Shown: positions 47,239-56,528 of the stretch, in pieces
How the letters are laid out: every line of letters begins with the position of its first letter
Position numbering within the stretch: position 1 is the first letter of the stretch
Assembly: GCF_029504575.1 (NCBI RefSeq)
Contig: NZ_JAQFII010000001.1
Location: 6,517,001-6,581,000 of the forward strand
Length of the DNA: 64,000 nucleotides
Direction of reading: 5' to 3'
Source of the DNA: Streptomyces sp. SPB162
GTDB lineage: Bacteria; Actinomycetota; Actinomycetes; Streptomycetales; Streptomycetaceae
The notes under the pieces: model-generated
The model's database searches: none
Told to the model about the DNA's origin: nothing
The model's input: only the letters and a program-made list of their open reading frames with translations
Program-made: the position numbers and the translations under genes

Positions 47239-48606
47239 TCAGCGTGTACGGCTGGGGGCGGGGGTGGCCATGACGGCTGGGCCGGCGGGTGGCGTGGCGC
47301 CGAGGCTGGCCCTGCGGTCGCGGCCCGTGACCTGGATTTGGCGAGTGCCGGTGCCGTGGGCGAGATTCTCGCTGAGATTGGCCAGCAGGGAGCTGGGGGT
47401 GCGCGGCGAAGCGGTGAGGGTCCAGTTGGGGTGGTCGAGATCCGGGCCGGCCCAGACGGTCCAGGCGGTGAGCGCCTGGCTCGGGTGCTGGGCGGCGGCA
47501 TCGAACTGGATGCCAGCGTCTGCGGCCGGAGATGTCCAGCGGATCCACCGTCCATTCACGGTGTGCTTCCACCCGGCGTCGGTGAGAGGCTGTGTGGCGG
47601 CGGTGACTGTCTTGTCGTCCACAGGGGCGACAACGGCTGTGTCCCAGCCGTCGGCGGAGGCGAGGTAATCCAGGAGTTCCTGCAGTACGGGGGCGGGCGT
47701 TGCCCCGGTGGCAGTGAGGACCCACGTGCGGTTGGAGACGGGGGTCTCGTAGGCGGCTACGGTCCAGGCAGTCTCGTGGGCAGGGGCGTCGTGGATGCGC
47801 TCGATGCGTAGAGTCTGGTCTTCGTGAATGGCGTGAGTGGTCTCGTCGGACCAGGTCCTCCACTTCTGCCATTCGCCGTGCGCGCCGAGGAATGCCTCCA
47901 GGGCAGCGTCGTGGTCGCCGGCATCGGCGGCGTAGGCCGGGACGGTCTCCAGCTCCGGAAGAGGAGAGCTGGGTTCGACCGCCCTTGTGTCGAGAGCAGT
48001 TCGGGCCTCGTCGGCGTGGCGCTCGGTGTCGGTCATCGGTGCAGGCCCGGGGCGCATGGCGTCGCCGTGGACCCTTTCGAAGGCGACCAGGGCCTGGGCG
48101 GGCGAGTCGAAGGTGTCGGCTACCTGGCGCAGGTGGTCCTCGCCGTGGAGGTAGACGCTCTTGCCACCGCTGAGGTACGTGCCGACCGCGATGGTGGTGT
48201 GGCCGTCCTCGGCATGGGCGTGGATCAGGAGGTGGCCGTGGCGAATGTCGTCGTAGATCTTCTGGGCCTCGTTGGAGACCTCACGGATCTCGGTGCGGGT
48301 GCACCAGGGCATCGGGTAGTTGGCCCAGGTCCACTCTTCGTCGATCGCCGTGCGCAGCTCGGGGGTGACCTCGACGGCGATCCCGTCGGCGGCCAGTTGC
48401 CGCGCGGCGTCCTGGGCCCAGTAGGGCTCCTCGTGATCGATGCGGACCAGAACGAGGGTGTTGTCGGAGACGACGTGCCAGTCGGCGGCTTCCAGGCCCA
48501 GTTGCGGGATGTGGGCCTGTGGACCGGTCAGGGTGGCGGTGACGGCGCTGGAGTGGGTGGGGTGGACGTCGAGGCGAACGTGCGCGTCGATGGAGGGTGT
48601 CGTCAC
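47239..48606 (-). CDS. DUF317-domain protein
   Basis: 455 residues, the longest of the five DUF317 proteins here. The N-terminal half holds an unrelated helical/beta part (DHEEPYWAQDAARQLAADGI; TAIDEEWTWANYPMP). The C-terminal half has two DUF317-like units (FLGAHGEWQKWRTWSDETTH; TVAAYETPVSNRTWVLTATG; LTAWTVWAGPDLDHPNWTL). DUF317 proteins are known from Streptomyces accessory DNA and have no proven function. Last gene of the leftward train. Start ATG 48606. Confidence 0.75.
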   Translation of the reverse strand: MTTPSIDAHVRLDVHPTHSSAVTATLTGPQAHIPQLGLEAADWHVVSDNTLVLVRIDHEEPYWAQDAARQLAADGIAVEVTPELRTAIDEEWTWANYPMPWCTRTEIREVSNEAQKIYDDIRHGHLLIHAHAEDGHTTIAVGTYLSGGKSVYLHGEDHLRQVADTFDSPAQALVAFERVHGDAMRPGPAPMTDTERHADEARTALDTRAVEPSSPLPELETVPAYAADAGDHDAALEAFLGAHGEWQKWRTWSDETTHAIHEDQTLRIERIHDAPAHETAWTVAAYETPVSNRTWVLTATGATPAPVLQELLDYLASADGWDTAVVAPVDDKTVTAATQPLTDAGWKHTVNGRWIRWTSPAADAGIQFDAAAQHPSQALTAWTVWAGPDLDHPNWTLTASPRTPSSLLANLSENLAHGTGTRQIQVTGRDRRASLGATPPAGPAVMATPAPSRTR

Positions 48607-48662
48607 GACAGGAGTGCTCTCGGTTTCGGTGCGCCGGACCGTTGAGGTCTGGCTTTCGGCGG

Positions 48663-49799
48663 TCAGGGGGTCAGCGGAGGATGCGTGCGGCTGGCGGGGT
48701 GGTGCTCTGCGGTGGGCCGGCTCGGGGTGCGGTCGTGCCTTTCGCGGTCCTGGTGCGCGCTGGTCGGGTCGTGGGTGCGGGTTCGGTGGTGGGCGTGCTG
48801 CCAGCGGGTCCGCACGGCGGTCAGGTCGGCGAGTGCGCGGCGGCTGCCGACGACGAGCTGGTACGGCGTGTTGGCCGGGTCGTTGGTGAATGTCTCGATG
48901 CGCTGGCCGAGGTGGTGGGCGGCGGCCAGCACGGAGCGCTGGAGGACTCGTTCACCCCAGTGCTCCGGGGTTCCGACCGGCCCGGCGAGGAGGTTCAGCA
49001 GGTCTTGGGGTTCGGTTCCGGCGCCGAGAAGGCCGCGGTGTTGTGCTTCCCATAGGACGGTTACGGGGTCGACCGGTGTGCCGCGGCGTGTGAGGGCGAT
49101 CAGACACGGCCATAGCCCGGCGTGCAGCGGGTGCGTGAAGTCGCCGGGCGTCAGCCAGTGCATCTGCTCGATGCTGCTGGGGTGGGCGGTCGCGGTGGCG
49201 AGCAGCAGCCGTTCTTCGTCGTGCGCGTCCTGGTCGTGGGTGGTGGCCGGCGGGGGCATGGGGGTGCGGGGCAGGGAGCCGGCGTGCGGTGGGAAGCGGG
49301 TGGCGATGTCGTCCACCAAGCAGCCCAGGGCGTCGGCCTCGTCGAAGGTGGCGGTCACGCGCAGGGGGAGCGAGGTGTCGTGGGCGCTGTGCATGAGGCG
49401 CTGGGCGGCAGTGGCCAGCCGGCGCCTGCAGTGCTCCGCTTCGATCATGCGCGCGTAGGTGGGCGCGTGTGTGGGCCACGGGCAGACCTGGATCAGGCTG
49501 TGCAGGTAGGTGGCGGTCAGCCCCCGGGCCTGCTCGCGAGCGATGGCAAGGACGGCGTCGAGCCACTGCGTGTGTGCGGCGTGCTCTACCTGGTCGGGTG
49601 CCGGCAGGGAGCTGATCGCGGCGAATAGGGCGGCGTGCGCGGCGGTGGAGAAGGCGTCGGGGGCGATCCCGGTCACCTCGCCGAGGCGATGTGGTTCGAG
49701 CAGGAAGGCGCCGAGGAGCGCTTGTTCGACGTGGAAGACCGGGTGCGGCGGAGCGACGGTGTCGAAGTCGTCCTGGTCGGGTTCGGGGGTGTGGGGCAT
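48663..49799 (-). CDS. protein with two DnaB-type N-terminal domains
   Basis: 378 residues from ATG 49799, which overlaps the methyltransferase stop as TAATG. A DnaB N-terminal domain at the start (EQALLGAFLLEPHRLGEVTG ... FSTAAHAALFAAI) and a second one (DEERLLLATATAHPSSIEQM ... GLWPCLIALTRRGTPVDPV), without the ATPase domain of the helicase. Such proteins may bind primase or the host DnaB, so a role in element replication or transfer is plausible. The C-terminus is basic and His-rich. Confidence 0.7.
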   Translation of the reverse strand: MPHTPEPDQDDFDTVAPPHPVFHVEQALLGAFLLEPHRLGEVTGIAPDAFSTAAHAALFAAISSLPAPDQVEHAAHTQWLDAVLAIAREQARGLTATYLHSLIQVCPWPTHAPTYARMIEAEHCRRRLATAAQRLMHSAHDTSLPLRVTATFDEADALGCLVDDIATRFPPHAGSLPRTPMPPPATTHDQDAHDEERLLLATATAHPSSIEQMHWLTPGDFTHPLHAGLWPCLIALTRRGTPVDPVTVLWEAQHRGLLGAGTEPQDLLNLLAGPVGTPEHWGERVLQRSVLAAAHHLGQRIETFTNDPANTPYQLVVGSRRALADLTAVRTRWQHAHHRTRTHDPTSAHQDRERHDRTPSRPTAEHHPASRTHPPLTP

Positions 49800-50982
49800 T
49801 AAGCGGCCAGGGTGAAGTCGTCGGGGTTGGGCGAGAGGTTCAGGTGCGGGGCGAGGAGGTGGGCGGCGAGCAGTGCGGGGACGGCGTTGCCGATCTGTGA
49901 GAACTGCTGGCCCTTGTTGCCCGCCCAGGGGTAGTCGGCGGGGAAGGTCTGCAGCAGCCCGGCCTCGCGGGCGGTGATCCGGATCGGCTCCGGGACAGCG
50001 CCCTGCGGGTGGGTGGTGGGGGGTTCGGCGATCCACGTGCATTCGTTGGCGCGGTGCCCGAAGAACAGCGTCCCCGCCGGCTCCTCGATGGATCGGATGG
50101 TGGCGTTGGCCTGGTTGTTGCTCCGCAGGGACCACGCCCAGCGTTCCTCGGCGCCCCGACGGGGCCGAAGGGCTACCTCCGGGGGTTTGGGAGCCCAGGT
50201 GCCGCGGTCACGGGCGTCGGCGAGGGTCTTGCGGGAGCCGGAGGGGAAAGGTTCGGGTCCGCCCCCGGGTCCGCCACCGGCGCAGACGGTGGGAACGGGC
50301 CGGTCGGTGGCACCCCATCCCAGCGCCTGGGCCATGCTGACCCAGCCGGCGCGACCCGGACCAAACAGACTCTCGGGCTCGGCGACACGGGCGTGCGTGG
50401 GCGCGGGCGGCTGGGCGGTGCGGATCCGGGAGGCGAGCAGGATCGCTCGCTTCCTGGTCTGGGGCACCCCGTAGTCCGCCGCGTTCAGGATTCCGCACCA
50501 CACGGAGAACCCCCAGCGCCGGAGCACGGCGGCGTACTGCTTCCACAGGGGCAGGACGTCTGGGACTTCTTCCATGGCGATCCACTCCGGTTCGCCTACG
50601 GTGTTCAGGGCGTGGAGGTAGCGCATGGGCTCGGCGGCCAGCAGGGAGCGTTGGTCCCGGCAGGCGGGCAGCAGCCGTTCGCGGATGTCGCGGCCGTCAG
50701 CAAGGTTCTCCACGGCCTCGTGCACGAGGGCTGGTCGAGCAGGCCGAGGCGTTTGCCGGCCATGCTCCACGCCTGACACGGGGGAGATGCGATCAGCCCG
50801 CGGGTCCGGCCGACCCACGGCCACGTCGGATATCTGGCCACGTCCGTCCGCACGGTCCACTGCCCGGCGGCCACCCGGGTCTTGCAGGCCCACTCGTCCC
50901 ACTCCAGACCGACGTCCCGCACACCGAACACGCTGAGCGCCCGGCTCCAACCCCCCGGACCTGCAAAGAGGTCCAGAATCAA
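49799..50982 (-). pseudogene. C5 cytosine DNA methyltransferase (Dcm-type), one frameshift
   Basis: The start reads ILDLFAGPGGWSRALSVFGV (motif I) and LIASPPCQAWSMAGKRLGL (motif IV with catalytic Cys). Near 50735 one base is missing; the next frame continues as VHEAVENLADGRDIRERLLP, then the ENV-site variant WIAMEEVPDVLPLW, QTRKRAILLASR (motif VIII) and FSQIGNAVPALLAAHLLAP (motif X). The TTG at 50982 overlaps the PAPS-reductase stop as TTGA. One base would restore it, so a read error is possible. It transfers a methyl group to cytosine C5; the target site is unknown. Confidence 0.8.
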
Positions 50983-52022
50983 GTGGCCAGCCCATAGTCA
51001 TCCTGCGTCGGCCCGTCCGCGTCCCCCCGGCACGCCCAAGGGGAGCAGCCGTCCACAACACCGTTCTCCAACTCGTCCGCGTCGCCCAGTTCGGGCTTAA
51101 GGGCAGCGCGTTCGGCGGCGGTGACGTGGTCGATGGGCGCCTGGCCGAGTGGCACGCGCGAGCGGTGGAGGAACGCCTGGCCGAGCAAGGCGTTGCCCGT
51201 GGCGTTCGCACGGGCGTTGCCCTGGCGGATAGCGGCGTCGAATTCCACGACGTCCTGCCACTCCTCGGGGCTGGTGTCGCGAATGGTGCGCCACTGCGCG
51301 TTTCCGTGGAAGGGGCAGCCGAGACACGACGATTTTGGAGTGTCGGCGAGGCCGATCGAGGTCAGGTATCGGACGCAGTCGCCGCGTGACCAGCCCATGT
51401 CGATGAGGGGGTGAACGTTGCGCATGTAGCGGACGTCGGCATCCTTGGCACGGTGGAACTCATCCGTGGAAATCCCGACCCACTGCTCGACGAAGACATC
51501 CTTGGGAATGCGCTGCGGGTACGGGTATCCGAGGAGTTCTCGGACCTTCTTCTTGATCGGCTTTATCTTATATTCGCCCGTGCATTGACGCCGGGTCATG
51601 CCTTGCTTTCCGTCCTTGTTCAGGATGTAGAGCGGCATGGAGGCGAATCGGTGATCGGGGTCGAGTGCGTCGTTGCGAATATTTCCGGAGCTGACTCGCA
51701 GCACGGGTATTCCAGCAGGTTCAGCGACTTCTTTTACGAGCCGATCAAGATGGGCGTATACGGCGCGAGGCTCCCACCCGGTGTCGGCGAAGATCGCGTA
51801 GTCAACCTTCGGGAGAACGCCCTTGGCGGAGAGGGCGAGCATGGCGCTGGACTGGATTCCCGCGCCGAGGGAAATGGCACGGAACTGCGGTATCGGGGAA
51901 ATAGAGAGTCCTGATGGTGAGGAGGGGCGGCGGCGCGGCAGTGAGGGCGAAGGCGGTGACGGTGGCGCTCGCCTCGTGAGAGACGACCCGTGATGGAGGG
52001 CACGGACGGAGGGGATGCTCAT
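50979..52022 (-). CDS. PAPS-reductase-like (PP-loop) protein
   Basis: 347 residues. After a Ser/Pro-rich lead it has a PP-loop (ISLGAGIQSSAML), DYAIFADTGWEPRAVYAHLD, PVLRVSSGNIRNDALD and a paired Cys motif SCLGCPFHGNAQW, as in phage and DndC-like PAPS reductases. These ATP pyrophosphatases activate substrates or sulfate; DndC itself helps phosphorothioate DNA. The ATG at 52022 is the first sensible start. It directly precedes and overlaps the cytosine methyltransferase, which suggests a DNA-modification pair (inference). Confidence 0.75.
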   Translation of the reverse strand: MSIPSVRALHHGSSLTRRAPPSPPSPSLPRRRPSSPSGLSISPIPQFRAISLGAGIQSSAMLALSAKGVLPKVDYAIFADTGWEPRAVYAHLDRLVKEVAEPAGIPVLRVSSGNIRNDALDPDHRFASMPLYILNKDGKQGMTRRQCTGEYKIKPIKKKVRELLGYPYPQRIPKDVFVEQWVGISTDEFHRAKDADVRYMRNVHPLIDMGWSRGDCVRYLTSIGLADTPKSSCLGCPFHGNAQWRTIRDTSPEEWQDVVEFDAAIRQGNARANATGNALLGQAFLHRSRVPLGQAPIDHVTAAERAALKPELGDADELENGVVDGCSPWACRGDADGPTQDDYGLAT

Positions 52023-52104
52023 CACGATGGCGTTCACCCGAGACACCGCAGCGGGACCCGGCGAGCCCAGCACGAGGCAACCGGTGGCGGCGTCGTTGCT
52101 GCGG

Positions 52105-52575
52105 TCAGCGGCGGTGGCCGACAGGGGGAGTTGAGCTAGTGGCGGGGACAACGGCGCTCGCGCGCGGTTGCGGACCGGGAACGGCGCCCGTGGGCCGGCT
52201 ACTGAAGGCGGGCGCGACCTGGTCGAGTGTCTGGGCGATCTGCTGGGCCTGGGCTCGGGCTTGACGGAGCTGTTCGGCGACGTCGAGGGGCAGGTGCTCC
52301 CACTGGGCCGTGTACTGGTAGTCCCGAAGGATTTCGGCGGCGTTGCGGAGTTGTTCGGCGACCTGTCGCAGGATCGCGGTCTGCTGTTGTGGGCTGGTCG
52401 CGCTGTGGGCGTGCTGCAGGAGTGCGTCGAGGGCGGCGGGCAGGGGGTCGGTGTCGGCGGGGAGGCCGAACAGGTGGGCGTGCAGGGACGCTGCGAAGGC
52501 GGTGACGGGCCCACCCCGGGAGCGGTGGCCGAACTCGGCTGCCGCCTGCGGCCGGACGTGGAAGCTGACGATCAC
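52105..52575 (-). CDS. hypothetical protein of the DUF317 train
   Basis: 156 residues from GTG 52575, overlapping the preceding stop (GTGA). Helical middle (LHAHLFGLPADTDPLPAALD; QQQTAILRQVAEQLRNAAEI; QLRQARAQAQQIAQTLDQV), then a Pro/Ala tail. Soluble, no family recognised. The overlap indicates translational coupling with the gene before it. Confidence 0.55.
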   Translation of the reverse strand: MIVSFHVRPQAAAEFGHRSRGGPVTAFAASLHAHLFGLPADTDPLPAALDALLQHAHSATSPQQQTAILRQVAEQLRNAAEILRDYQYTAQWEHLPLDVAEQLRQARAQAQQIAQTLDQVAPAFSSRPTGAVPGPQPRASAVVPATSSTPPVGHRR

Positions 52576-52928
52576 GTCACGGGGTGCGGCGTCGGGGTGG
52601 ATCTGGTCGGCAAGGGCGCGGGCGAGGTCATGTGCCGTCGGCGGGTCGGAGGGCGTGGTGGCTCCCAGTTGGGTTGGTCAACGGGCCAAGCTGCGTGTGG
52701 CGGTAGCGGTCGGGCGTGCTCGGGCGGTTGCAGCGGTGCGGGGTCGGCCGAGAGCGGTTGCGAGGGCGCGGCAGCCGTCGGAGGTGAGGTGGTGGGGATG
52801 TGGTGTGCGAGGTTGCCGCCCGGGTCCGGGCCGCGCAGGAGCGCGAGGTTGTTTAGCGCGTCCTGGTGGCGGGTGCAGTCGGACCCCAGAGCCAGCAGGC
52901 GTTCGAGGATGGTGGAGGCGGCGGTCAT
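52572..52928 (-). CDS. hypothetical protein of the DUF317 train
   Basis: 118 residues: a short helical start (STILERLLALGSDCTRHQDA) and a long Pro-rich low-complexity remainder. The ATG overlaps the DUF317 stop (ATGA), and its stop overlaps the next start (GTGA). No function suggested by the sequence. Confidence 0.5.
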   Translation of the reverse strand: MTAASTILERLLALGSDCTRHQDALNNLALLRGPDPGGNLAHHIPTTSPPTAAAPSQPLSADPAPLQPPEHARPLPPHAAWPVDQPNWEPPRPPTRRRHMTSPAPLPTRSTPTPHPVT

Positions 52929-53674
52929 CGTCTCGGCTGTCGGCCGGCGTGCGCCCGGGCAGCCTGGGCGACGGCGTGGTGCGCGTGGGGGTTCACTGCG
53001 GCACCGCTCACGGGTGTGATCAGCGCGCTATCGCTGTGCTGGACCAGGAACGGCAGCTCCTTGACGGCCCGTTCGACGGGCTCATCGCTGGCGAGGTGAG
53101 CGAAGAACTGGGCGACCAGGCGCTCAGGGGTATCGCGGGTGAAGGTGGCGCTCCACTCGGTGTCGAAACTCTCGTAGAGCGAGTGCTCGAACCGCCAGGG
53201 CACCTCGGCGTCCCGCTCGTGGCGCAGATGACAATGCTCGTCGGGCGAGGTGAACAGGGTGATCCGCCCCACACGCACGACCGTCCAGCCATTGAGCTCC
53301 GCGCTCTGGGCGAGCGTGTTCGTGGTGAGCGGGATGCGATCGGCGTGCCGAGTGTCGCCCAGGAGCTGGGGCAGGACTTGTGTGACGGCGGCCAGGGCCT
53401 CGGCCGGTGTCTGCCGGCTGAACCGAGCTGTCCAGTACGGCTCGTGGTGGCGCAGTTCCCACCAGATGTCATCCCGCCGGTCCGGCTCGAAGTCGAGAAA
53501 GACGCTGCCGCAGGGGCTGTCGATCTCGATCCGCCCGGTGCTCGGGTTGTGTTCGAAGCGCCAGTTGAACAGGTGGGAAAGCGGACCGATCACATCGTTG
53601 AACCTGCTCATCCCGCTTCCGGCGAGGTGCCGCGGAGAAACCAGGACTCGTTCGTCGGGGTTGAATTCGGTCAT
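52925..53674 (-). CDS. DUF317-domain protein
   Basis: 249 residues with two DUF317 units: VLVSPRHLAGSGMSRFNDVI ... GRIEIDSPCGSVFLDFEPD ... YWTARFSRQTPAEALAAVTQ and WTVVRVGRITLFTSPDEHCH ... WSATFTRDTPERLVAQFFAH. It shows the family pattern of a SPRHLAG start, a W-x-A-x-F strand and a TP-E-x-V helix. The ATG overlaps the stop of the gene before it (ATGA). Confidence 0.8.
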   Translation of the reverse strand: MTEFNPDERVLVSPRHLAGSGMSRFNDVIGPLSHLFNWRFEHNPSTGRIEIDSPCGSVFLDFEPDRRDDIWWELRHHEPYWTARFSRQTPAEALAAVTQVLPQLLGDTRHADRIPLTTNTLAQSAELNGWTVVRVGRITLFTSPDEHCHLRHERDAEVPWRFEHSLYESFDTEWSATFTRDTPERLVAQFFAHLASDEPVERAVKELPFLVQHSDSALITPVSGAAVNPHAHHAVAQAARAHAGRQPRR

Positions 53675-54568
53675 CGACGCCGCCCCTTCGTCGCTGTTGC
53701 TGCCGCGGCGGACGGGGCGGTGGCCGCACCCTTGCCCGCTGAGTGATGGGCCAGTGCGTGGTGCCCCTCGGGGGTGACGGTGATGCTCCGTACCCCTGTA
53801 CAGGGGTACGGAGGTGTCGAGGTGCAGCAGGCCGCGCTTGTCCAGGGACTGGAAGGTGGCGGTGGTGATCACGGTGAGGTCGGGTGTGCAGACCATGGTG
53901 GAGCCACGACCTCGCGTCTGCATCGTCGCCCCGCCCTGCGCGAGGGAGCGCAGCGCCTGGTACTGGGCGGCGCTGAGCCGATGCGGTACCGGCCGGCCGG
54001 CGCTGGTGCTTGCGGTGCGTTCGAGGTCGCGGGTGATCCCGGAGGCGGTGTAGTGGCAGCAGGTCGCGCACAGGTTGAGGTGGTGGGCGGCGGTGGTCAG
54101 GCTCTCGGCCAGGAGCGGTGCGGCTTCCGCGTGCCGGGCCTGGCGCATGACCGCGTCATCGGCCGGCGGGCCCCCGGCGAAGGCGGAGGCTTCGAGAGGG
54201 TTGTCCGCAACAGCCCTCGCCAGTTGCCAGGCGGCGAAGCAGGCGGAGGCGACGACTTCGCCGAGTGTTTCCAGGGAGGAGCGGCTGCCGGGCACGGCCG
54301 TGTACTGGCTGCCGTCGAGAGCGGACAGGTGGACGAGGGTGCGGCCGGTCAGCTCGTGGATGGCGAGGATCTTCGGGCCGAGTTGCTGCAGCAGTTCGCT
54401 GCCCGGTTGGGCATCCAGTGCGGTGAGCGTGGTGTGCAGGGTGGCGAAGTCGACGCCGAGTTGCCGCAGCTGGCCGATCTGCAGCGGCAGATCAATGGGG
54501 CGCAGGGTGATGGAGGAGCTCCGATACGTCGGGTCAGCGAGGGAAGGGGAATGGACGAAGACGCCCAA
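53671..54568 (-). pseudogene. helical winged-helix-like protein, frameshifted at a palindrome
   Basis: The main part is helical (LGPKILAIHELTGRTLVHLS; LGEVVASACFAAWQLARAVA; LTTAAHHLNLCATCCHYTAS) and ends with a likely winged-helix (LSAAQYQALRSLAQGGATMQ; TTATFQSLDKRGLLHL). At the 28-base palindrome (53786-53813) the frame changes: the sensible end VRSITVTPEGHHALAHHSAG, then a basic tail and TGA overlapping the next ATG, lies one frame over. As given, the frame runs into the DUF317 protein. Start uncertain (TTG 54568; open to GTG 54649). No family name. Confidence 0.5.
53786..53813. repeat. 28-base perfect palindrome inside a coding region
   Basis: The bases from 53786 to 53813 (half-site CTCCGTACCCCTGT) are fully self-complementary with no loop. 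It lies in the 3' part of the winged-helix-like gene, exactly where its frame changes. It could be a binding site, a recombination or nicking site, or just a hard-to-read hairpin that caused an indel. Confidence 0.8.
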
Positions 54569-54596
54569 ATGACGTGGCAGGCGGGCGGGCGGAGAG

Positions 54597-56528
54597 CTAT
54601 GCGGCGGGCCCGAAGTCGGACTGCTTCGGTTCGTGCTTGGCGACGGCACGGTCCGTGATGGCCTTCGACGCGCGGGCGGAGGCGGCCGACAGTTCGGCGG
54701 CGCCGGGTTCCCGGTACCAGGGGCGTAGGTCGAGCATGGCCACGCGCATGCCGGTGGCGAAGCACAGGGCGCTGCCCTTGGGCAGGGCGCGGATCGCGTC
54801 GGCGGGCAGGATCCGTTCCTGCCGCATGGACACGGAGGTCGATTTCCCGGATTCGGAGTGCGAGGTGGAGGTGGTCTCGACGTCGTGGTCGCCGATCAAC
54901 CTGCTGAGTTTGTCGGCGAAGTCCGGGTCGTCGATGCCGGCGCCGATGACCTTGACGGTGGAGGCGGACCACATGGCGTCCATGCCGGCGTCACCCCAGA
55001 CCTTCTGGCCCTGGCGGTAGCTCTGGAGGATCGTGAGGGGGATGATGCCGCGGCTGCCGAGGTGGGAGTACAGGTCCGGCAGGTCGCTGATCTTGCAGAC
55101 GTTGGCGGCCTCGTCGAGGATCGCCAGCATCGGCGGGTCGAGACGTCCTCCGGCGCGCTCGGCCTGGGTGGTGGCGGCCCGCATCACGGAGTCCGCGCAT
55201 GCCGCGATCAAGGCCGAGGCTCCGCCGCCGCCGTCCTTGCTGAGGAGGAACAGGGTGTCGGTGGAGGTGACGAAGTCGGCGGGCCGGAACTCGGCGACGT
55301 CCTTCTGCGGTGTCACCCACGCGGCGATCTCGGTGTTGAGCAGGGCTGCGGCGTACTGCCGGGCGGTCTCGTAGATGCCGTCGCGTGTCTCGGGTGGTCC
55401 TTCGACGGTGCCCTTGAGCTGGGCTGCGACGGCGGTGAAGTCGTGGTCGCGCAGGATGTCGAGCGGGGTGCGGTCGGCGGGGAACGCGAGCCACTGCATG
55501 ATGTCGGTGATCGGCCTCTCGTCGAGCGCGGCAGCCAGCAACAGCTGGGACAAGATGTTGCTGCCGGCTTTGGACCAGAAGTCGCCCTGGGCGCTGGCGT
55601 CGACGCTCGCGGCGAGGAAGTGGCCGGCCAGCCGGCCGGCGCCGTCGAGGGTCCTCGCGCTGGCCAAGGGGTTCCACCACATGTCGCGAGCCGCGTGGGC
55701 GATCTGCTGCGGGTCCATCGTCCACACCTGGCCGACCTGGGTGCGGGCGTCGTAGGCGGCGGTGAACGCGTCGCCGGCGGCCTTGTTCGAGGTCAGGAGG
55801 ACCGGGCCGGGGGCGTTGAGGATGGAGGGGATGGCCAGCGAGGTGGTCTTGCCGGACCGGGGGGCCATGATCGCGACAGCGACGTCCTCGAAACCCATCC
55901 GCACCTCGTGCCGGGTGCCTTGGAGGTTGCCGAGCAGGACCCCGGTGTCCTGGGCGTCGATGCGCTTGGCGTCCTTCAGACTCGGCCGCAGCGAGCGGGC
56001 CTTCTCCGTGATCGCTTTGGCCATGAGCGGCTCGATGTCCCGGGCCTTGGCCATACCGGTGATCTTCTTCCGGCCGCCATTGCGGTCCTTGTGCCGGGCC
56101 CACAGGAGGCCGGCGACTGCTCCGAGGGCCAGGAGGAGAAGCGCGGGAATGATGCGGGCACCGATGAGCAGTGACGTTTCTGCGGCGTGCGGCCAGAGCT
56201 GCTCCGGGTGGAGCAGGGCAGTGGTCGGCTGGTAGGGCGCCCAGGGGGTGCCGGTGAGGTGGGCGGTGATGTTGCCGGACAGCCAAGCGAGGTTCGAAAG
56301 GGGAACGACGACGGCGAAGACTCCCAGCAGGAGTCGGAAGGCGATGTCGTACCCGTCGGTGGAGTTGTTCGAGGAAGGGGGCAAAGAGGTACGCAACTTC
56401 CGGGCGGGGACGGAGGGATCAGCGGCTACGGCCGTTGCGGGCTGGCGGCTGTGGCGGGGCACTGGGACTCGTCGGGGTGGTGCGGCGCGAGGCGAGGGTG
56501 CGCACGCGTTCTTCCAGGGCGAAGGCAA
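54597..56528 (-). CDS. TraG/VirD4-type conjugative coupling ATPase
   Basis: About 643 residues. Two N-terminal helices (FRLLLGVFAVVVPLSNLAWL; LIGARIIPALLLLALGAVAG), then a RecA-like ATPase: Walker A in IMAPRSGKTTSLAIPSIL, Walker B in PPMLAILDEAANVCKISDL, and ILQSYRQGQKVWGDAG with the TraM-recognition domain near the end. Such proteins deliver the DNA-relaxase complex to the transfer channel. GTG 56528 overlaps the DUF317 remnant before it; TTG 56396 is an alternative. Strong evidence that the block is, or was, transferable. Confidence 0.8.
   Translation of the reverse strand: MPSPWKNACAPSPRAAPPRRVPVPRHSRQPATAVAADPSVPARKLRTSLPPSSNNSTDGYDIAFRLLLGVFAVVVPLSNLAWLSGNITAHLTGTPWAPYQPTTALLHPEQLWPHAAETSLLIGARIIPALLLLALGAVAGLLWARHKDRNGGRKKITGMAKARDIEPLMAKAITEKARSLRPSLKDAKRIDAQDTGVLLGNLQGTRHEVRMGFEDVAVAIMAPRSGKTTSLAIPSILNAPGPVLLTSNKAAGDAFTAAYDARTQVGQVWTMDPQQIAHAARDMWWNPLASARTLDGAGRLAGHFLAASVDASAQGDFWSKAGSNILSQLLLAAALDERPITDIMQWLAFPADRTPLDILRDHDFTAVAAQLKGTVEGPPETRDGIYETARQYAAALLNTEIAAWVTPQKDVAEFRPADFVTSTDTLFLLSKDGGGGASALIAACADSVMRAATTQAERAGGRLDPPMLAILDEAANVCKISDLPDLYSHLGSRGIIPLTILQSYRQGQKVWGDAGMDAMWSASTVKVIGAGIDDPDFADKLSRLIGDHDVETTSTSHSESGKSTSVSMRQERILPADAIRALPKGSALCFATGMRVAMLDLRPWYREPGAAELSAASARASKAITDRAVAKHEPKQSDFGPAA

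Noticed and set aside
54858-56174. 438-codon plus-strand open frame across the TraG-like gene
   Set aside because: Antisense to Walker A and B motifs; Gly/Val-rich shadow.
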